Shown: positions 17,560-26,613, counted from the first letter of the stretch. The stretch: DNA of 64,000 bases from CAXXOK01 sp963663285 (GCA_963663285.2 CAXXNI010000002.1:1736001-1800000); one strand, 5' to 3'. Notes: generated from the sequence alone by a model not told the origin. A program made the numbers and translations.

Positions 17560-17640
17560 CCCTGATGCGGACCCCTGCAGGATCATCAGCCATCCGTTTA
17601 TATTGCGGTTCCCCCTTACCATCCTCACTTTATAACAAGC

Positions 17641-17678
17641 AAGGGCAGCTTCCCGAAGGAAGCCGCCCTTTGTTTTTT
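17641..17678. terminator. Bidirectional terminator between convergent genes
   Basis: AAGGGCAGCTTCC (17641-17653) pairs with GGAAGCCGCCCTT (17658-17670) with one mismatch, followed by TTTT on the plus strand. It would also serve the convergent arabinofuranosidase transcript. Confidence 0.75.
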
Positions 17679-17718
17679 ATAATGATTCTTTCCGAATGGT
17701 TGCACTTCCGGTTTCAGC

Positions 17719-19230
17719 TTATGCCTTTACCAACCGGATCATGTTCCAGCTCAGGCTGGGCAGCGTGATCGTCAGCTTACCGCCGTCTATCACGCCCAGT
17801 TCGCCGTTCACAGGAACAACGGTATCCGGCGCGTCCTCTGTATTTACCGCCTTCACATCGTTATGGTGCAACACGCTGTGTTCTTCAACGCGCAAATTGC
17901 CAAACGCACGCAGATCTACGGACAGGGTAATATCATCCTGCATATCGCGGTTGATGGCAAATATGGTGACCGATCCGTCCTCTCCCATGGTTGCGGTCGC
18001 ATCCATCAGCGGAACGGCGTCGTAATCCGCACAGTCGTACACCGGGCTTTGCACGATCGGGCGCAGCGCCGTGCCGCGGCCGTAACGCGATGCCTGCATC
18101 AGCGGCCAGTAAATGGTTTGCGCCCACACGCCGCCGCCATTGCGCGTCATGATCGGTGCAATTACGTTTACCAGCTGTGCCATGCACGCAATTTTTACAC
18201 GGTCTGCATTGCGCAGGAAGGTAATCAGCATGGCGCCAACCAGCAGCGCATCCTCGAAATTATACACATCCTCCAGCAGCGGCAGCGCGCGGTTCCACTT
18301 ATCGGCCTTCACAATTTCCTTGTCCTGCTCGTTGGAGTGGTACCAGACGTTCCATTCGTCAAAAGACAGCCCCAGCTTTTTCTTGCTGTGCTTTTTAGCG
18401 CCCACCGCATCGCAGATGGATACGACTTCGCGGATAAACGCGTCCAAATCCATGCTGCGGGCGAGGAAAGCGGGCGTATCGTTAGACTGGTTGCCATAAT
18501 AACGGTGCAGGCTGACATAGTCAATCTGGTCGTAGCACTCGGTGAGCATTTCATATTCCCATGCACCATAGGTGGGCATATCATGCGCGGAAGAACCGCA
18601 AGCCACCAGCTCGATGCTCGGATCGACCCACTTCATCAGCTTTCCGGCTTCGTTGGCAACGCGGCCGTATTCATAAGCCGTTTTATGGCAAATCTGCCAC
18701 GGGCCGTCCATTTCGTTGCCCAAACACCATAGTTTAATGCCGAACGGGTCTTTCGCGCCGTTTTGAATGCGCATATCGCTGTAATAGCTGCCGGACGGAT
18801 GATTGGCGTACTCTACGATATTGCGGGCAGCATCCGCGCCGCGTGTGCCGAGGTTAACGGCATACATCATTTCGGAATCAACCTGCTTCATCCAATCGGC
18901 AAACTCATGCAGACCCACTTCGTTCGTTTCGGTGGTAAACCACGCCAAATCCAACCGTTTGGGTCGCTGGTCGCGCGGGCCTACGCTGTCCTCCCAATTA
19001 AAGCCGGACACGAAGTTGCCGCCGGGATAACGAATCACTGGCACGCCTAGCTTGCGTACCATATCCGCCACGTCGCGGCGGAAGCCGTTTTCATCCGCCG
19101 TCGGATGGCCTGGCTCGTAGATGCCGCCGTATACGGCGCGCCCCAAATGCTCAATAAACGACCCGTAAATCCGCTTATCAATCGTAGCAATAGCATAATC
19201 CCTATCCAAAATCATCGTTGCGGTTTTCAT
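17719..19230 (-). CDS. abfA: Alpha-L-arabinofuranosidase, GH51
   Basis: Removes terminal arabinofuranose from arabinan or arabinoxylan oligosaccharides. 503 residues, the standard intracellular GH51 length, with no signal peptide, so substrates must be imported. The acid/base glutamate is Glu173 in LGNEMDGPW and the nucleophile Glu292 in SFDEWNVWY. The C-terminal beta-domain ends in SLSWNMIRL, typical of the family. It is the last gene of a minus-strand unit with two sugar permeases and a binding protein, so it presumably acts on the imported sugar. The start lies after a good ribosome site, AGGAGAG. Confidence 0.95.
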   Translation of the reverse strand: MKTATMILDRDYAIATIDKRIYGSFIEHLGRAVYGGIYEPGHPTADENGFRRDVADMVRKLGVPVIRYPGGNFVSGFNWEDSVGPRDQRPKRLDLAWFTTETNEVGLHEFADWMKQVDSEMMYAVNLGTRGADAARNIVEYANHPSGSYYSDMRIQNGAKDPFGIKLWCLGNEMDGPWQICHKTAYEYGRVANEAGKLMKWVDPSIELVACGSSAHDMPTYGAWEYEMLTECYDQIDYVSLHRYYGNQSNDTPAFLARSMDLDAFIREVVSICDAVGAKKHSKKKLGLSFDEWNVWYHSNEQDKEIVKADKWNRALPLLEDVYNFEDALLVGAMLITFLRNADRVKIACMAQLVNVIAPIMTRNGGGVWAQTIYWPLMQASRYGRGTALRPIVQSPVYDCADYDAVPLMDATATMGEDGSVTIFAINRDMQDDITLSVDLRAFGNLRVEEHSVLHHNDVKAVNTEDAPDTVVPVNGELGVIDGGKLTITLPSLSWNMIRLVKA

Positions 19231-19264
19231 GGTATCTCTCCTCGCGTTTTCTTGTAGCTCTGTA

Positions 19265-20173
19265 TCAGCCCTTCACCGAGCCAGCTGTCATACCATCAAT
19301 AATGAACTTTTGCGCCACCAGGAAAAGAATTAACAGCGGTAAAATGGCGAAGCATGAACCGGTAATCATCAGGTCATAGTTATTGCCATAAGGCGACCAT
19401 AGGGTATTCAGGCCGATAGGAACGGTGTATTTTTTCATATCGCTGATCACCAGCATCGGCCATAACAGGTTATTCCACGCCGCCATCCCCACCAGCACCG
19501 CCATGGAAGCGTATGCGGGTTTGAGAATCGGCATGATAATGCGCACGAAAATACCATATTCGGTACAGCCGTCCACGCGTCCTGCATCCAGCAGGTCATG
19601 CGGTACCCCCGTTAGGAATTGCCTGAAAAAGAAGATGGACGACATGTTGGCTAAAAACGGAAGGATGATTGCCCAGTACGTGTTGCGCATGCCCATAGCG
19701 TTGATCTGCGTATACATCGGGAGCATCAGGATTTCAAAGGGAATCATCATCACGAGCAGCACGCAGAAAAACAGCAGGTTTTTACCCTTAAACTTATACA
19801 TTGCAAAGCCGTAGGCAACAAAAGAGGAAACCAAAAGCGTAAGCGAACCCTGCACAAGTACGATATACAGGCTGTTTCCGTACCAGATAAAGTAATCATG
19901 CGGCTCATAAACGCCATCGCTCATGACCCCTGTAAACAGGTACCGCCAAGACAGCAGATGCAGTTTGCTGAAATCCAGCGACAGGTTCAATCCGCTGATA
20001 AACAGCTGTGATCCGCCTTTAAAGGTACCCAACACCAATGCATATAGTGGAATCAACACAACGACGGAAAGAAGGGTGAAGAAAATGGTAAGTGCCACAC
20101 GCGCGGAAGTGCTGTACCCCAGTTTGGACTTCTTCGCGCCTCCGGCAAAGTTTTGCACGTTCTGGTTCGTCAT
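19265..20173 (-). CDS. Sugar ABC transporter permease, MalG/AraQ type
   Basis: Second inner-membrane subunit of a CUT1 sugar importer; about 302 residues with six predicted membrane segments. The permease EAA loop is present as DAGRVDGCTEYGIFVRIIMPILKP. I chose ATG at 20173, which is 7 bases after GGGGG and 2 bases beyond the stop of the upstream permease gene; a TTG at 20179 would give a slight overlap. No ATPase is encoded nearby. Such importers commonly share a genome-wide MsmX-like ATPase, which is inferred here. Substrate is probably arabinose-containing oligosaccharide, from the neighbouring GH51 gene. Confidence 0.9.
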   Translation of the reverse strand: MTNQNVQNFAGGAKKSKLGYSTSARVALTIFFTLLSVVVLIPLYALVLGTFKGGSQLFISGLNLSLDFSKLHLLSWRYLFTGVMSDGVYEPHDYFIWYGNSLYIVLVQGSLTLLVSSFVAYGFAMYKFKGKNLLFFCVLLVMMIPFEILMLPMYTQINAMGMRNTYWAIILPFLANMSSIFFFRQFLTGVPHDLLDAGRVDGCTEYGIFVRIIMPILKPAYASMAVLVGMAAWNNLLWPMLVISDMKKYTVPIGLNTLWSPYGNNYDLMITGSCFAILPLLILFLVAQKFIIDGMTAGSVKG

Positions 20174-20175
20174 GC

Positions 20176-21375
20176 TCAATCCCCCTTTCTTCTGCCGATA
20201 ACACCGGTAATGCGCAGCTGTGCCAGATTAATAATCATCGCGCCCAGCAGCAGTACCAGCCCAACCGCGGAGGCAAAGCCGAACTTGTCGACCTTTTCAA
20301 AGCCATAGCGGTACAGGTAACCGACAATCGTCAAACCGTAGTTCTTGGGAGATGAATTGTTACCGAAAATCATGTAGCTTTCAGTAAACATCGAAAGGCC
20401 CGCATAAATGGAAATGGTCAGTACATAGATCGTCGTCGGTTTGAGCAGCGGCCAGCCGATATGCCTGAACTTTTGCACGGCGTTGGCGCCGTCAATATCA
20501 GCCGCTTCATACAGTTCATTAGGGATGGATTTCAAACCAGCCATGTAATAGAGAATATTCATTCCTGTCCAGCGCCAACTGCAAAGCAGCACCATTGCGA
20601 ACATGGCTGTCCATTCACCTTTAAGCCAGATGATCGGTTCCAACCCAAACAGACTGCGTACCTGATTCATCAACGCACCGTCCAGTTCGCTGAACATCAT
20701 ACGGAAAACAATACCGGCAACCACGACGGAGCTAAGCACCGGGATAAAGAGAATCGCTTTGTACATTCCGTCAAACTTCATGGATTTGGAGTTAATCATA
20801 TACGCGAACAGCAACGGGAAAGGAATGAGCAGCGCACAGGTGATAAACGTATATCGAAGGGAGTTGGTTACCGCCGTATAGAATGTCTTATTAGCAAATA
20901 AATTTTGATAATTTGTAAAGCCGATCCATTCCGTTGTGGAGGATTTTATCGACTGGAAACTCATAATTGTCGTAGAAATTAATGGATAGATAAAAAAGAT
21001 TGCAAACGTTAAAATAAAGGGCAGTACAAATACATAGGGTGCAATTTTCTGTGAATAAAGCAACGTTTTATTAATCAGTACATAGGCGACCATCAACAGC
21101 AGGCCACACAACATAAGCGCGTTGCGAAAGCGTGCCGCAAACAGCCAAATACTTTGCATCACGTTAAAGCTTTGTCCCTCCGCGACGGAGGTGAACAAAT
21201 AGGCGCTGATATTGCCGTTCGTATCATAAGCCGAGTCAAATTTGTTTCCCTTACCGCCAAGGCTGAACAGCGCGGCTACGCCGATAACCAGCACTACCAG
21301 ACCGATGAGGAAGATGAAAAGCGTCTTTTTTTGCTTGGTTCGATTCTGCATCGCCAGAAATGCCGTGCTCACCAT
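20176..21375 (-). CDS. Sugar ABC transporter permease, MalF/AraP type
   Basis: First membrane subunit of the same CUT1 importer. About 399 residues from ATG 21375; starts at 21387 (TTG) or 21351 (ATG) are possible, since none has a clear ribosome site. It is longer than the usual 290-310 residues because of an N-terminal part with two extra hydrophobic segments (about 17-38 and 70-95) before the standard permease region that begins KIAPYVFVLPFI. The EAA loop is EAADIDGANAVQKFRHIGWPLL. The two-extra-helix N terminus recalls E. coli MalF. It is followed within 2 bases by the MalG-type gene. Confidence 0.88.
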   Translation of the reverse strand: MVSTAFLAMQNRTKQKKTLFIFLIGLVVLVIGVAALFSLGGKGNKFDSAYDTNGNISAYLFTSVAEGQSFNVMQSIWLFAARFRNALMLCGLLLMVAYVLINKTLLYSQKIAPYVFVLPFILTFAIFFIYPLISTTIMSFQSIKSSTTEWIGFTNYQNLFANKTFYTAVTNSLRYTFITCALLIPFPLLFAYMINSKSMKFDGMYKAILFIPVLSSVVVAGIVFRMMFSELDGALMNQVRSLFGLEPIIWLKGEWTAMFAMVLLCSWRWTGMNILYYMAGLKSIPNELYEAADIDGANAVQKFRHIGWPLLKPTTIYVLTISIYAGLSMFTESYMIFGNNSSPKNYGLTIVGYLYRYGFEKVDKFGFASAVGLVLLLGAMIINLAQLRITGVIGRRKGD

Positions 21376-21447
21376 AATCACCCGCAATCACAATCATTAG
21401 AATAGCCGGGGAGAGGCTTCCCTCCCCCCGGCCCGTTTAGGGTATAC

Positions 21448-22749
21448 TTAGAACAACTCGTCCTCAATGGCCGTCTGTGCTTCTTCCAGTGCGGTAGCGG
21501 CATCCGCGCCGTCCACGTACACTTCGTTCCACAGGGTGGTGTTCAGGTAGGTGTTGATGGTCGGGGTGATGGAGGTAGAGGCAACACCCTTGATTTCGTT
21601 AATCGCAAGCAGCGTATCAAAAGCGTTGGTCAGGAAATACTGGTTGAACTTGTTGTCCGGATCATGCGTGACCGCAGTATCGGTCCAAACTTCCATGTTG
21701 CAGGGATCAAAGCCCAGCTCGCTCCAGATCTTCACGGCAGCGGCTTTGGTGGCTTTGGCATATACGTCGAACTGAGCGGCGAGATCGTAGTTTTCGTTGT
21801 CCTTCACAACCACGGTGCCGGTGCCGCCCAAGCCAACAGACTGGCTCTGGCCTTCTTCAAACACGGGGCAGGTGGAGATGGCATATTCGCCTTTGCAAGC
21901 ATCGCCGATTTCATCGGTGAAGCGGCTCATGTACCACAGCGGCATGGTAACGGAAGCGCACACATTGCTGGCAACCCATGCCTTGCCTTCTTCGGTATCA
22001 ACCTGGCCGCCCGGGCAAACCATAGCGATTCCGGCATCCAGCCAGCTCTGCTGGGTCTCAATTGCCTTGAGCATCGCATCGGTGTTAATGGTGGCTACGG
22101 GATTCTCTTCATCCGTGATATCCACAAACTCGCTGCCGAGCTGGGTGATCATCAAAGAGGTCTGCCAAGCGGTACTGGTTTCTACGTTGCCCATGTACAC
22201 ATCGGGATTGCTCTCTTTGAGTTTCAAGCCTGCATTATACCAATCGTCCCATGTCTTGATGGTGGTATAATCGATACCGGCAGCTTCCAGCATCGGCACA
22301 TTGTAGAACGTAACAGTCGCGCCAATGTGGTAGGGGATGCCGTAGAGGTGGCCGCCCTTGGAGTAAATGTCGAGGCGGGATTTTACCAGCTCGTTCATAT
22401 AATCGCCCATGTAGCTTTCCAGCTCAACCAGGTGATCGCTGTAAGCAAGAATGTTGGGGAACTGTCCAACTTCTACATCGCAAAGGTCGGGGGCGCCTTC
22501 GCCGGACTGCAGAGCGACCTTCAGTTTGTTATGCATTTCGTCATAACCGAGTGTTACGCACTCCAGCTCGATCTGCTGGTCGGGATGTTCGGCATTCCAC
22601 GCATCCGCCAAACTGTAGTAATACGCATCGTGTTGGCTGATGAATGTCCACAGCGTTAATTTTGTTGCAGCGGATTCCGCCGTAGCGGTGATGCTTGTCA
22701 AGCTAAGAAGCATGCAAACAGCAAGGGTCAGAGCAAGTAGTTTTTTCAT
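21448..22749 (-). CDS. Sugar ABC transporter substrate-binding protein (family 1)
   Basis: Extracellular sugar-binding subunit of the importer, 433 residues. The signal peptide (KKLLALTLAVCMLLSL ... ATAES) ends in an AxA-type site rather than a clear lipobox. A cysteine occurs at residue 12, but inside the hydrophobic core and without a lipobox context. The mature part has the SBP_bac_1 pattern, with LTLWTFISQHDAYY near the start. It is the first gene of the transport unit, directly behind a strong promoter and operator, with AAGGAGGG before the ATG. Substrate is inferred to be arabino-oligosaccharide from the GH51 gene at the end of the unit. Confidence 0.9.
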   Translation of the reverse strand: MKKLLALTLAVCMLLSLTSITATAESAATKLTLWTFISQHDAYYYSLADAWNAEHPDQQIELECVTLGYDEMHNKLKVALQSGEGAPDLCDVEVGQFPNILAYSDHLVELESYMGDYMNELVKSRLDIYSKGGHLYGIPYHIGATVTFYNVPMLEAAGIDYTTIKTWDDWYNAGLKLKESNPDVYMGNVETSTAWQTSLMITQLGSEFVDITDEENPVATINTDAMLKAIETQQSWLDAGIAMVCPGGQVDTEEGKAWVASNVCASVTMPLWYMSRFTDEIGDACKGEYAISTCPVFEEGQSQSVGLGGTGTVVVKDNENYDLAAQFDVYAKATKAAAVKIWSELGFDPCNMEVWTDTAVTHDPDNKFNQYFLTNAFDTLLAINEIKGVASTSITPTINTYLNTTLWNEVYVDGADAATALEEAQTAIEDELF

Positions 22750-22867
22750 GGTTTTCCCTCCTTATATTTTGGAAGCGACCGTACGCTTCAGATACAAAAT
22801 CAACCGGGATTTGTACATACAAATGATTCCTCACAAGGGTTGAACGCACGCGAAATATACCATTGCA

Positions 22868-22891
22868 CCAAAATTACCCTCGCAATTTTGG
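22868..22891. repeat. Secondary inverted repeat in the arabinoside control region
   Basis: CCAAAATT (22868-22875) and AATTTTGG (22884-22891) are exact complements with an 8-base gap. It lies in the untranslated leader between the operator and the binding-protein gene and could be a weaker protein site or an RNA hairpin. Confidence 0.4.
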
Positions 22892-22894
22892 AAT

Positions 22895-22908
22895 CATTAA
22901 CGTTAATG
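22895..22908. promoter_or_regulatory. LacI-family operator
   Basis: Perfect 14-bp palindrome CATTAACGTTAATG with a central CG, the classic LacI-family layout. It lies just after the -10 of the minus-strand promoter, where bound repressor would block transcription of the importer operon. Confidence 0.75.
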
Positions 22909-22922
22909 TAACTCGTAACTGC

Positions 22923-22951
22923 AATATATCACATTCAAATTCATTTGTCAA
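22923..22951 (-). promoter_or_regulatory. Promoter of the arabinoside importer operon
   Basis: On the minus strand TTGACA (22951-22946), 17-base spacer, TATATT (22928-22923). The operator palindrome starts 15 bases past the -10. Confidence 0.8.
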
Positions 22952-22958
22952 CACTAAA

Positions 22959-22987
22959 TTGACAAAAGTACGGACTTATGATAGTAT
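22959..22987 (+). promoter_or_regulatory. Promoter of the LacI-family regulator gene
   Basis: TTGACA (22959-22964), 17-base spacer, TAGTAT (22982-22987). Its -35 is only 7 bases from the -35 of the divergent importer promoter, so the two may compete for polymerase. Confidence 0.7.
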
Positions 22988-23017
22988 CGAAAAAAATCGG
23001 ATTGGAAAGATGATAGC

Positions 23018-24028
23018 ATGCGTGCAACCAAAGGACAAAAGCGGGTCGTGTTACAGGACATCGCAAACGAAACGGGATATACAGTCAACACCGTTTCCCG
23101 CGCGCTGCAAAACAAAAGCGATATTGCTAAAAGCACCTGCGCTTATATTCAGGAAGTAGCGGATAAAATGGGTTACGTACGCAATAATCTCGCCAGTTCC
23201 CTGCGCTCCGGCCGCAGCCGAACCATTGCGGTCATCGTAGGCGAAGCGTCTAACCCTTTTTACGCTACCATGATTGATAGTATCCACGGTTTTGCTGAAG
23301 AAACCGGCTATACGGTGATTTCTCTTTGTTCCCGGGATGATGCGCAGCAGGAGCAAAAGGCGATTATCACCGCTATCAGCCATCAGGTAGACGGCATTTT
23401 ACTGTTCCCCAGCAATTATGCTGCACAGACCATTCCGCTTATGCGGCAGGCCGGCATTCCTTTTGTGATGGCCAGCCGTTATACGGATCATCCTGATTAT
23501 GACTATGTCGTCTGCGACGAAGAAACGGGTGGCTACCTGGCCGGGAAGCACTTAATCGAAGCCGGGCATCGCAAGATCGCGTTTTACTACGTGATGGAGG
23601 TTACCTACAGCAGCGAGCATCGCACCAACGGTCTTTTACGCGCGACACGCGAAGCCGGCATCCCCGATGAAGACGTGTATATTACGCACAGGCCGGACCC
23701 ATCGCAAATTGGTGCAATACTAAAGCAATGGAAGGCCGAGGGTGTTACCGGCATTTTTGCCTTTTGCGATATCGAAGCCTGGCAGCTGGCAACCTGCATT
23801 GAGTCCGCCGGGATGTGCGATGATTTTGCGCTTGTCGGTTTTGACAATATACAAAGCGTTATCAGTTTCCCTTCTTCGCTCTGTACCATAGATGGACAGA
23901 TGCACGCGCTTGCCAGAGCAGCTTACGATATTTTGATTAGCCGCATCGCCGGAGACAGCACCCCCGCCAAGCACGTTGTGTTTTCGGTGCGGTTGGTTTG
24001 CCGCGGTAGCTGCGGCGCGAAAATATAA
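23018..24028 (+). CDS. LacI-family transcriptional regulator
   Basis: Repressor of 336 residues. An N-terminal helix-turn-helix (about 11-32, VVLQDIANETGYTVNTVSRA) is followed by the hinge helix region SLRSGRSRTIAV and a periplasmic-binding-protein-like sugar domain (about 66-330). It is divergent from the importer-arabinofuranosidase operon and almost certainly controls it through the palindrome at 22895-22908, released by an arabinose-type sugar. The C-terminal end (CRGSCGAKI) carries two cysteines, a slightly odd feature. The start ATG has GGAAAG upstream, a modest ribosome site. Confidence 0.92.
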   Translation: MRATKGQKRVVLQDIANETGYTVNTVSRALQNKSDIAKSTCAYIQEVADKMGYVRNNLASSLRSGRSRTIAVIVGEASNPFYATMIDSIHGFAEETGYTVISLCSRDDAQQEQKAIITAISHQVDGILLFPSNYAAQTIPLMRQAGIPFVMASRYTDHPDYDYVVCDEETGGYLAGKHLIEAGHRKIAFYYVMEVTYSSEHRTNGLLRATREAGIPDEDVYITHRPDPSQIGAILKQWKAEGVTGIFAFCDIEAWQLATCIESAGMCDDFALVGFDNIQSVISFPSSLCTIDGQMHALARAAYDILISRIAGDSTPAKHVVFSVRLVCRGSCGAKI

Positions 24029-24149
24029 CCGTATAGCCACTGTATTCGACGTAAAAATAATTTGCCATATTATTCCACATATGGTATATTAATTCTAATG
24101 GTTTGGATTACGCCCATGGCTCCGCCTTTCTTGTAAAGGGGGCGTTGTT

Positions 24150-24629
24150 TTGACCCGCCAAATGAAACGGGTTTTTGCCTTTTTATTATGCATACTCCTC
24201 GCGTTTTCTGCAGGGGTCTGTTTGCTATCTCCAATTGATACCTCTGCCGCAGCTTCAGATACGGCTGCAATCGATGAAATTCCCTACTATTTACAAGGTT
24301 CACAGCTGGTTTATATTACCCAAACCGGCAAACGCTACCACCGTATCGACGACTGCGGCAACACCCAAACCGCTTATCTGATTTCGCTGGAGGAAGCTTG
24401 CCGCCTTGGATATACTGCCTGTGGCAGGTGCCATCCCGACGAATTGTTTATTGCCAGTGAAAGCATTTCTTTCCCCGATAACAGTGAAATCGTATATTTT
24501 GAAATCGGAGATGAGCATTACCATTCCTCCCCGCAATGTACGTACTGTAAACATGGCGTTCCCGTCACTTTGGAAGAAGCCCTGTACCTTGGCCGTACCC
24601 CTTGTGCCAAATGTGTTGGCTCCCGTTGA
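24150..24629 (+). CDS. Secreted protein with two TGKxYH...CxxC cysteine modules (TTG start)
   Basis: A 159-residue exported protein of unknown function. The TTG at 24150 is preferred because AAAGGGGG lies about 7 bases upstream; ATG 24162 is too far away. A signal peptide covers about residues 5-35. The mature part holds two copies of a module known as a tail on Firmicute competence-type and beta-lactamase-fold proteins: first YITQTGKRYHRIDDC ... LEEACRLGYTACGRC, then a diverged VYFEIGDEHYH ... LEEALYLGRTPCAKC. Each ends in a C-x2-C pair with an upstream His and Cys, suggesting a bound metal ion. Here the modules stand alone, without a catalytic domain. No operon partners. Confidence 0.7.
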   Translation: MTRQMKRVFAFLLCILLAFSAGVCLLSPIDTSAAASDTAAIDEIPYYLQGSQLVYITQTGKRYHRIDDCGNTQTAYLISLEEACRLGYTACGRCHPDELFIASESISFPDNSEIVYFEIGDEHYHSSPQCTYCKHGVPVTLEEALYLGRTPCAKCVGSR

Positions 24630-24720
24630 TGCTTCCAAACGAGGCGTTAAGCAGCTGAACTTGATGCCCGTTTGCGAGTATACTCCCTCCTCCTTTGCAG
24701 ATAGCTGCCCTTTCCCACGC

Positions 24721-24771
24721 AAAAACCGTACGATGTGTAGCATCACTCCGCTTGCACATCGTACGGTTTTT
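24721..24771. terminator. Strong symmetrical terminator
   Basis: AAAAACCGTACGATGTG (24721-24737) is fully complementary to CACATCGTACGGTTTTT (24755-24771): a 17-bp stem with A- and T-tracts on both sides, able to end transcription from either direction. Confidence 0.85.
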
Positions 24772-24889
24772 CGTCTGTGGAGGGGCTGTCGCCCCTATAT
24801 GGAGCGCGCATACCGGTTGGTTTTTCTGTTGCCACATCCGCCAGGCGGCAGGAGGAGGGACCCTGCCTTGTCCGTGTTACCGGGACAGT

Positions 24890-25687
24890 CTAGCGGCTTA
24901 ACAGCATCCGGTCGTTATCCAGCCGCTTACCCTGCCGGCCGGAATAACGCCGCAGCAGATCTTCCACCTGCATCTGCGCACGTTCTTCGCCATCAATATC
25001 CAGTATAATTTCACCGTTCTCCATCATGATGGTACGGTTCCCCAGCGCCAGTGCGCTGGCCATGTTGTGCGTAATCATCATGGTAGGAACTTTCTGTTCT
25101 TTTACAATTTGTACGGTAATCGCCAGTACTTTTTCCGCCGTTGCGGGGTCCAATGCCGCTGTATGCTCGTCCAGCAGCAACAGGCGTGGTTTGGCGATGG
25201 TCGCCATCAGCAGCGTCATCGCTTGCCGTTGTCCGCCGGATAAAAGACCGACCTTCATTTTCATGCGGTCTTCCAGCCCCATACCAAACGCAGCCAGCAT
25301 GCCCTGCAATTCCTCTATATCCTTCTTGCGCAGCGCTCGGGCCAGCGGGAAGCGCCTGCCATGCGTATACGCCAGCACCAGATTCTCGGCAATCGTCATA
25401 TCCGGCGAGGTGCCCTTCATCGGGTCCTGAAATAAAATACCGATTTTACGGGCGCGGCGGTGCTCCGGCTGATAGGTAATGTTTTCCCCATCCAGCAGTA
25501 TCTGCCCCTGATCCGGCCAAAAAGCTCCCGCAATCGCCCCAAACAGCGTGCTTTTCCCTGCGCCGTTGGAACCGAGTATAGTGGTAAAATCTCCGTCCCG
25601 GAGGCAAAAATCAATCTTATTCAGCGCGGTATGTTCATTCACCGTGCCTTTGCCAAAGGTTTTACAGACATGCTTTAGTTCAAGCAT
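24890..25687 (-). CDS. ABC transporter ATP-binding protein, tryptophan-type importer
   Basis: ATPase of a three-gene importer, 265 residues. Walker A GSNGAGKST (about residue 40), signature LLSGGQRQA, Walker B LLLLDEHTAALD and the switch histidine in MMITHNM are intact. It belongs to the group found with ABC_sub_bind (TrpX-like) binding proteins, in which the ATPase is often called TrpZ. It overlaps the permease gene by 8 bases and is the last gene of the unit. Substrate (tryptophan) is inferred from the T-box specifier upstream of the operon, not from this protein. Confidence 0.9.
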   Translation of the reverse strand: MLELKHVCKTFGKGTVNEHTALNKIDFCLRDGDFTTILGSNGAGKSTLFGAIAGAFWPDQGQILLDGENITYQPEHRRARKIGILFQDPMKGTSPDMTIAENLVLAYTHGRRFPLARALRKKDIEELQGMLAAFGMGLEDRMKMKVGLLSGGQRQAMTLLMATIAKPRLLLLDEHTAALDPATAEKVLAITVQIVKEQKVPTMMITHNMASALALGNRTIMMENGEIILDIDGEERAQMQVEDLLRRYSGRQGKRLDNDRMLLSR

Positions 25688-26585
25688 CGTTACGACCCTC
25701 CCTGCGAATCCGCTGCTTTTGCATACTCTCTTTTACTGTCGGTATGCTCAGCGCCACCGCTACGATGACCGCGGAAATCAGCTTGAGGAAATACGCGGGG
25801 AAAATGCTGGTGGAAAGTGCCAGCGATACGATGATGCGGTAGAGCACCGAGCCGACAATCGCCGAAAGCAACCCCAGCGTAACGCTGCGGCGGCCAAAGA
25901 ATGCCTCGCCGATAATCACCGAAGCCAAGCCGACTACCAGAATACCAATGCCGCTGGAAATATCCGCGTAGCCCTGATATTGTGCCACAATCGCGCCGGA
26001 CAGCGCAATACAGCCGTTGGAAACCGCCAGCCCGACCACTTTCATACCCGATGCATTAATGGAGGACGAGCGCACCATCGCCTCGTTATTGCCGGTCGCG
26101 CGGATACATAAACCCAAATGGGTTTTAAAGAACCATACCAGCAATAAGAGCGTCAATATCGCAAGCCCCGCGCCGATCATCAGTTTCACCAGGTCCTTGC
26201 TCATAGGTGCCAGCTGCTTGTACAGCTGCTGAAACAGCGTATCCATGCCAATCAGTGTCACGTTGGAACGTGCGCCCATTATCGCCAGATTAATGGTATA
26301 CAAGGCGCTCATGGTCAGGATGCCCGCCAGAATCGGGTGAACACCTACACGGGTTTGCAAAAGCCCCGTCACCGTGCCCGCCACCATGCCGCAGAGAAAG
26401 GCTGCCAGCAGCCCCAGGTACGGCGCGCCCGCCAGTGTAACCATGGCGGATACGGCTACGCCGAGGGTAAAGCTGCCCTCGGCCGTCAGATCGGGAATAT
26501 TCAGGATACGGAAGCTGATGAAAATGCCCATCGCCAGCAGCCCGTACATCAGGCCCAATTGCAGCGATCCCAGAAATAAAGTCAT
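25680..26585 (-). CDS. ABC transporter permease, tryptophan-type importer (TrpY-like)
   Basis: Membrane subunit of about 301 residues with eight to nine hydrophobic segments, in the branched-chain amino acid permease superfamily (LivH/LivM-like). The start at 26585 (TLFLGSLQLGLMYGL) has GAGGACAGGA upstream; the frame continues back to 26684, but that part is charged, lies over a hairpin and is unlikely to be translated. A conserved glycine-rich GIGILVVGLASVIIGEA segment near the middle resembles the permease coupling region. It is the second gene of the binding protein-permease-ATPase unit. Confidence 0.88.
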   Translation of the reverse strand: MTLFLGSLQLGLMYGLLAMGIFISFRILNIPDLTAEGSFTLGVAVSAMVTLAGAPYLGLLAAFLCGMVAGTVTGLLQTRVGVHPILAGILTMSALYTINLAIMGARSNVTLIGMDTLFQQLYKQLAPMSKDLVKLMIGAGLAILTLLLLVWFFKTHLGLCIRATGNNEAMVRSSSINASGMKVVGLAVSNGCIALSGAIVAQYQGYADISSGIGILVVGLASVIIGEAFFGRRSVTLGLLSAIVGSVLYRIIVSLALSTSIFPAYFLKLISAVIVAVALSIPTVKESMQKQRIRREGRNDA

Positions 26586-26613
26586 GTCCTGTCCTCTTTT
26601 CGGCCGCCGCCCC

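Noticed and set aside
21664..22659. 331-residue plus-strand open frame opposite the sugar-binding protein
   Set aside because: Shadow of the real gene; no ribosome site or family similarity.
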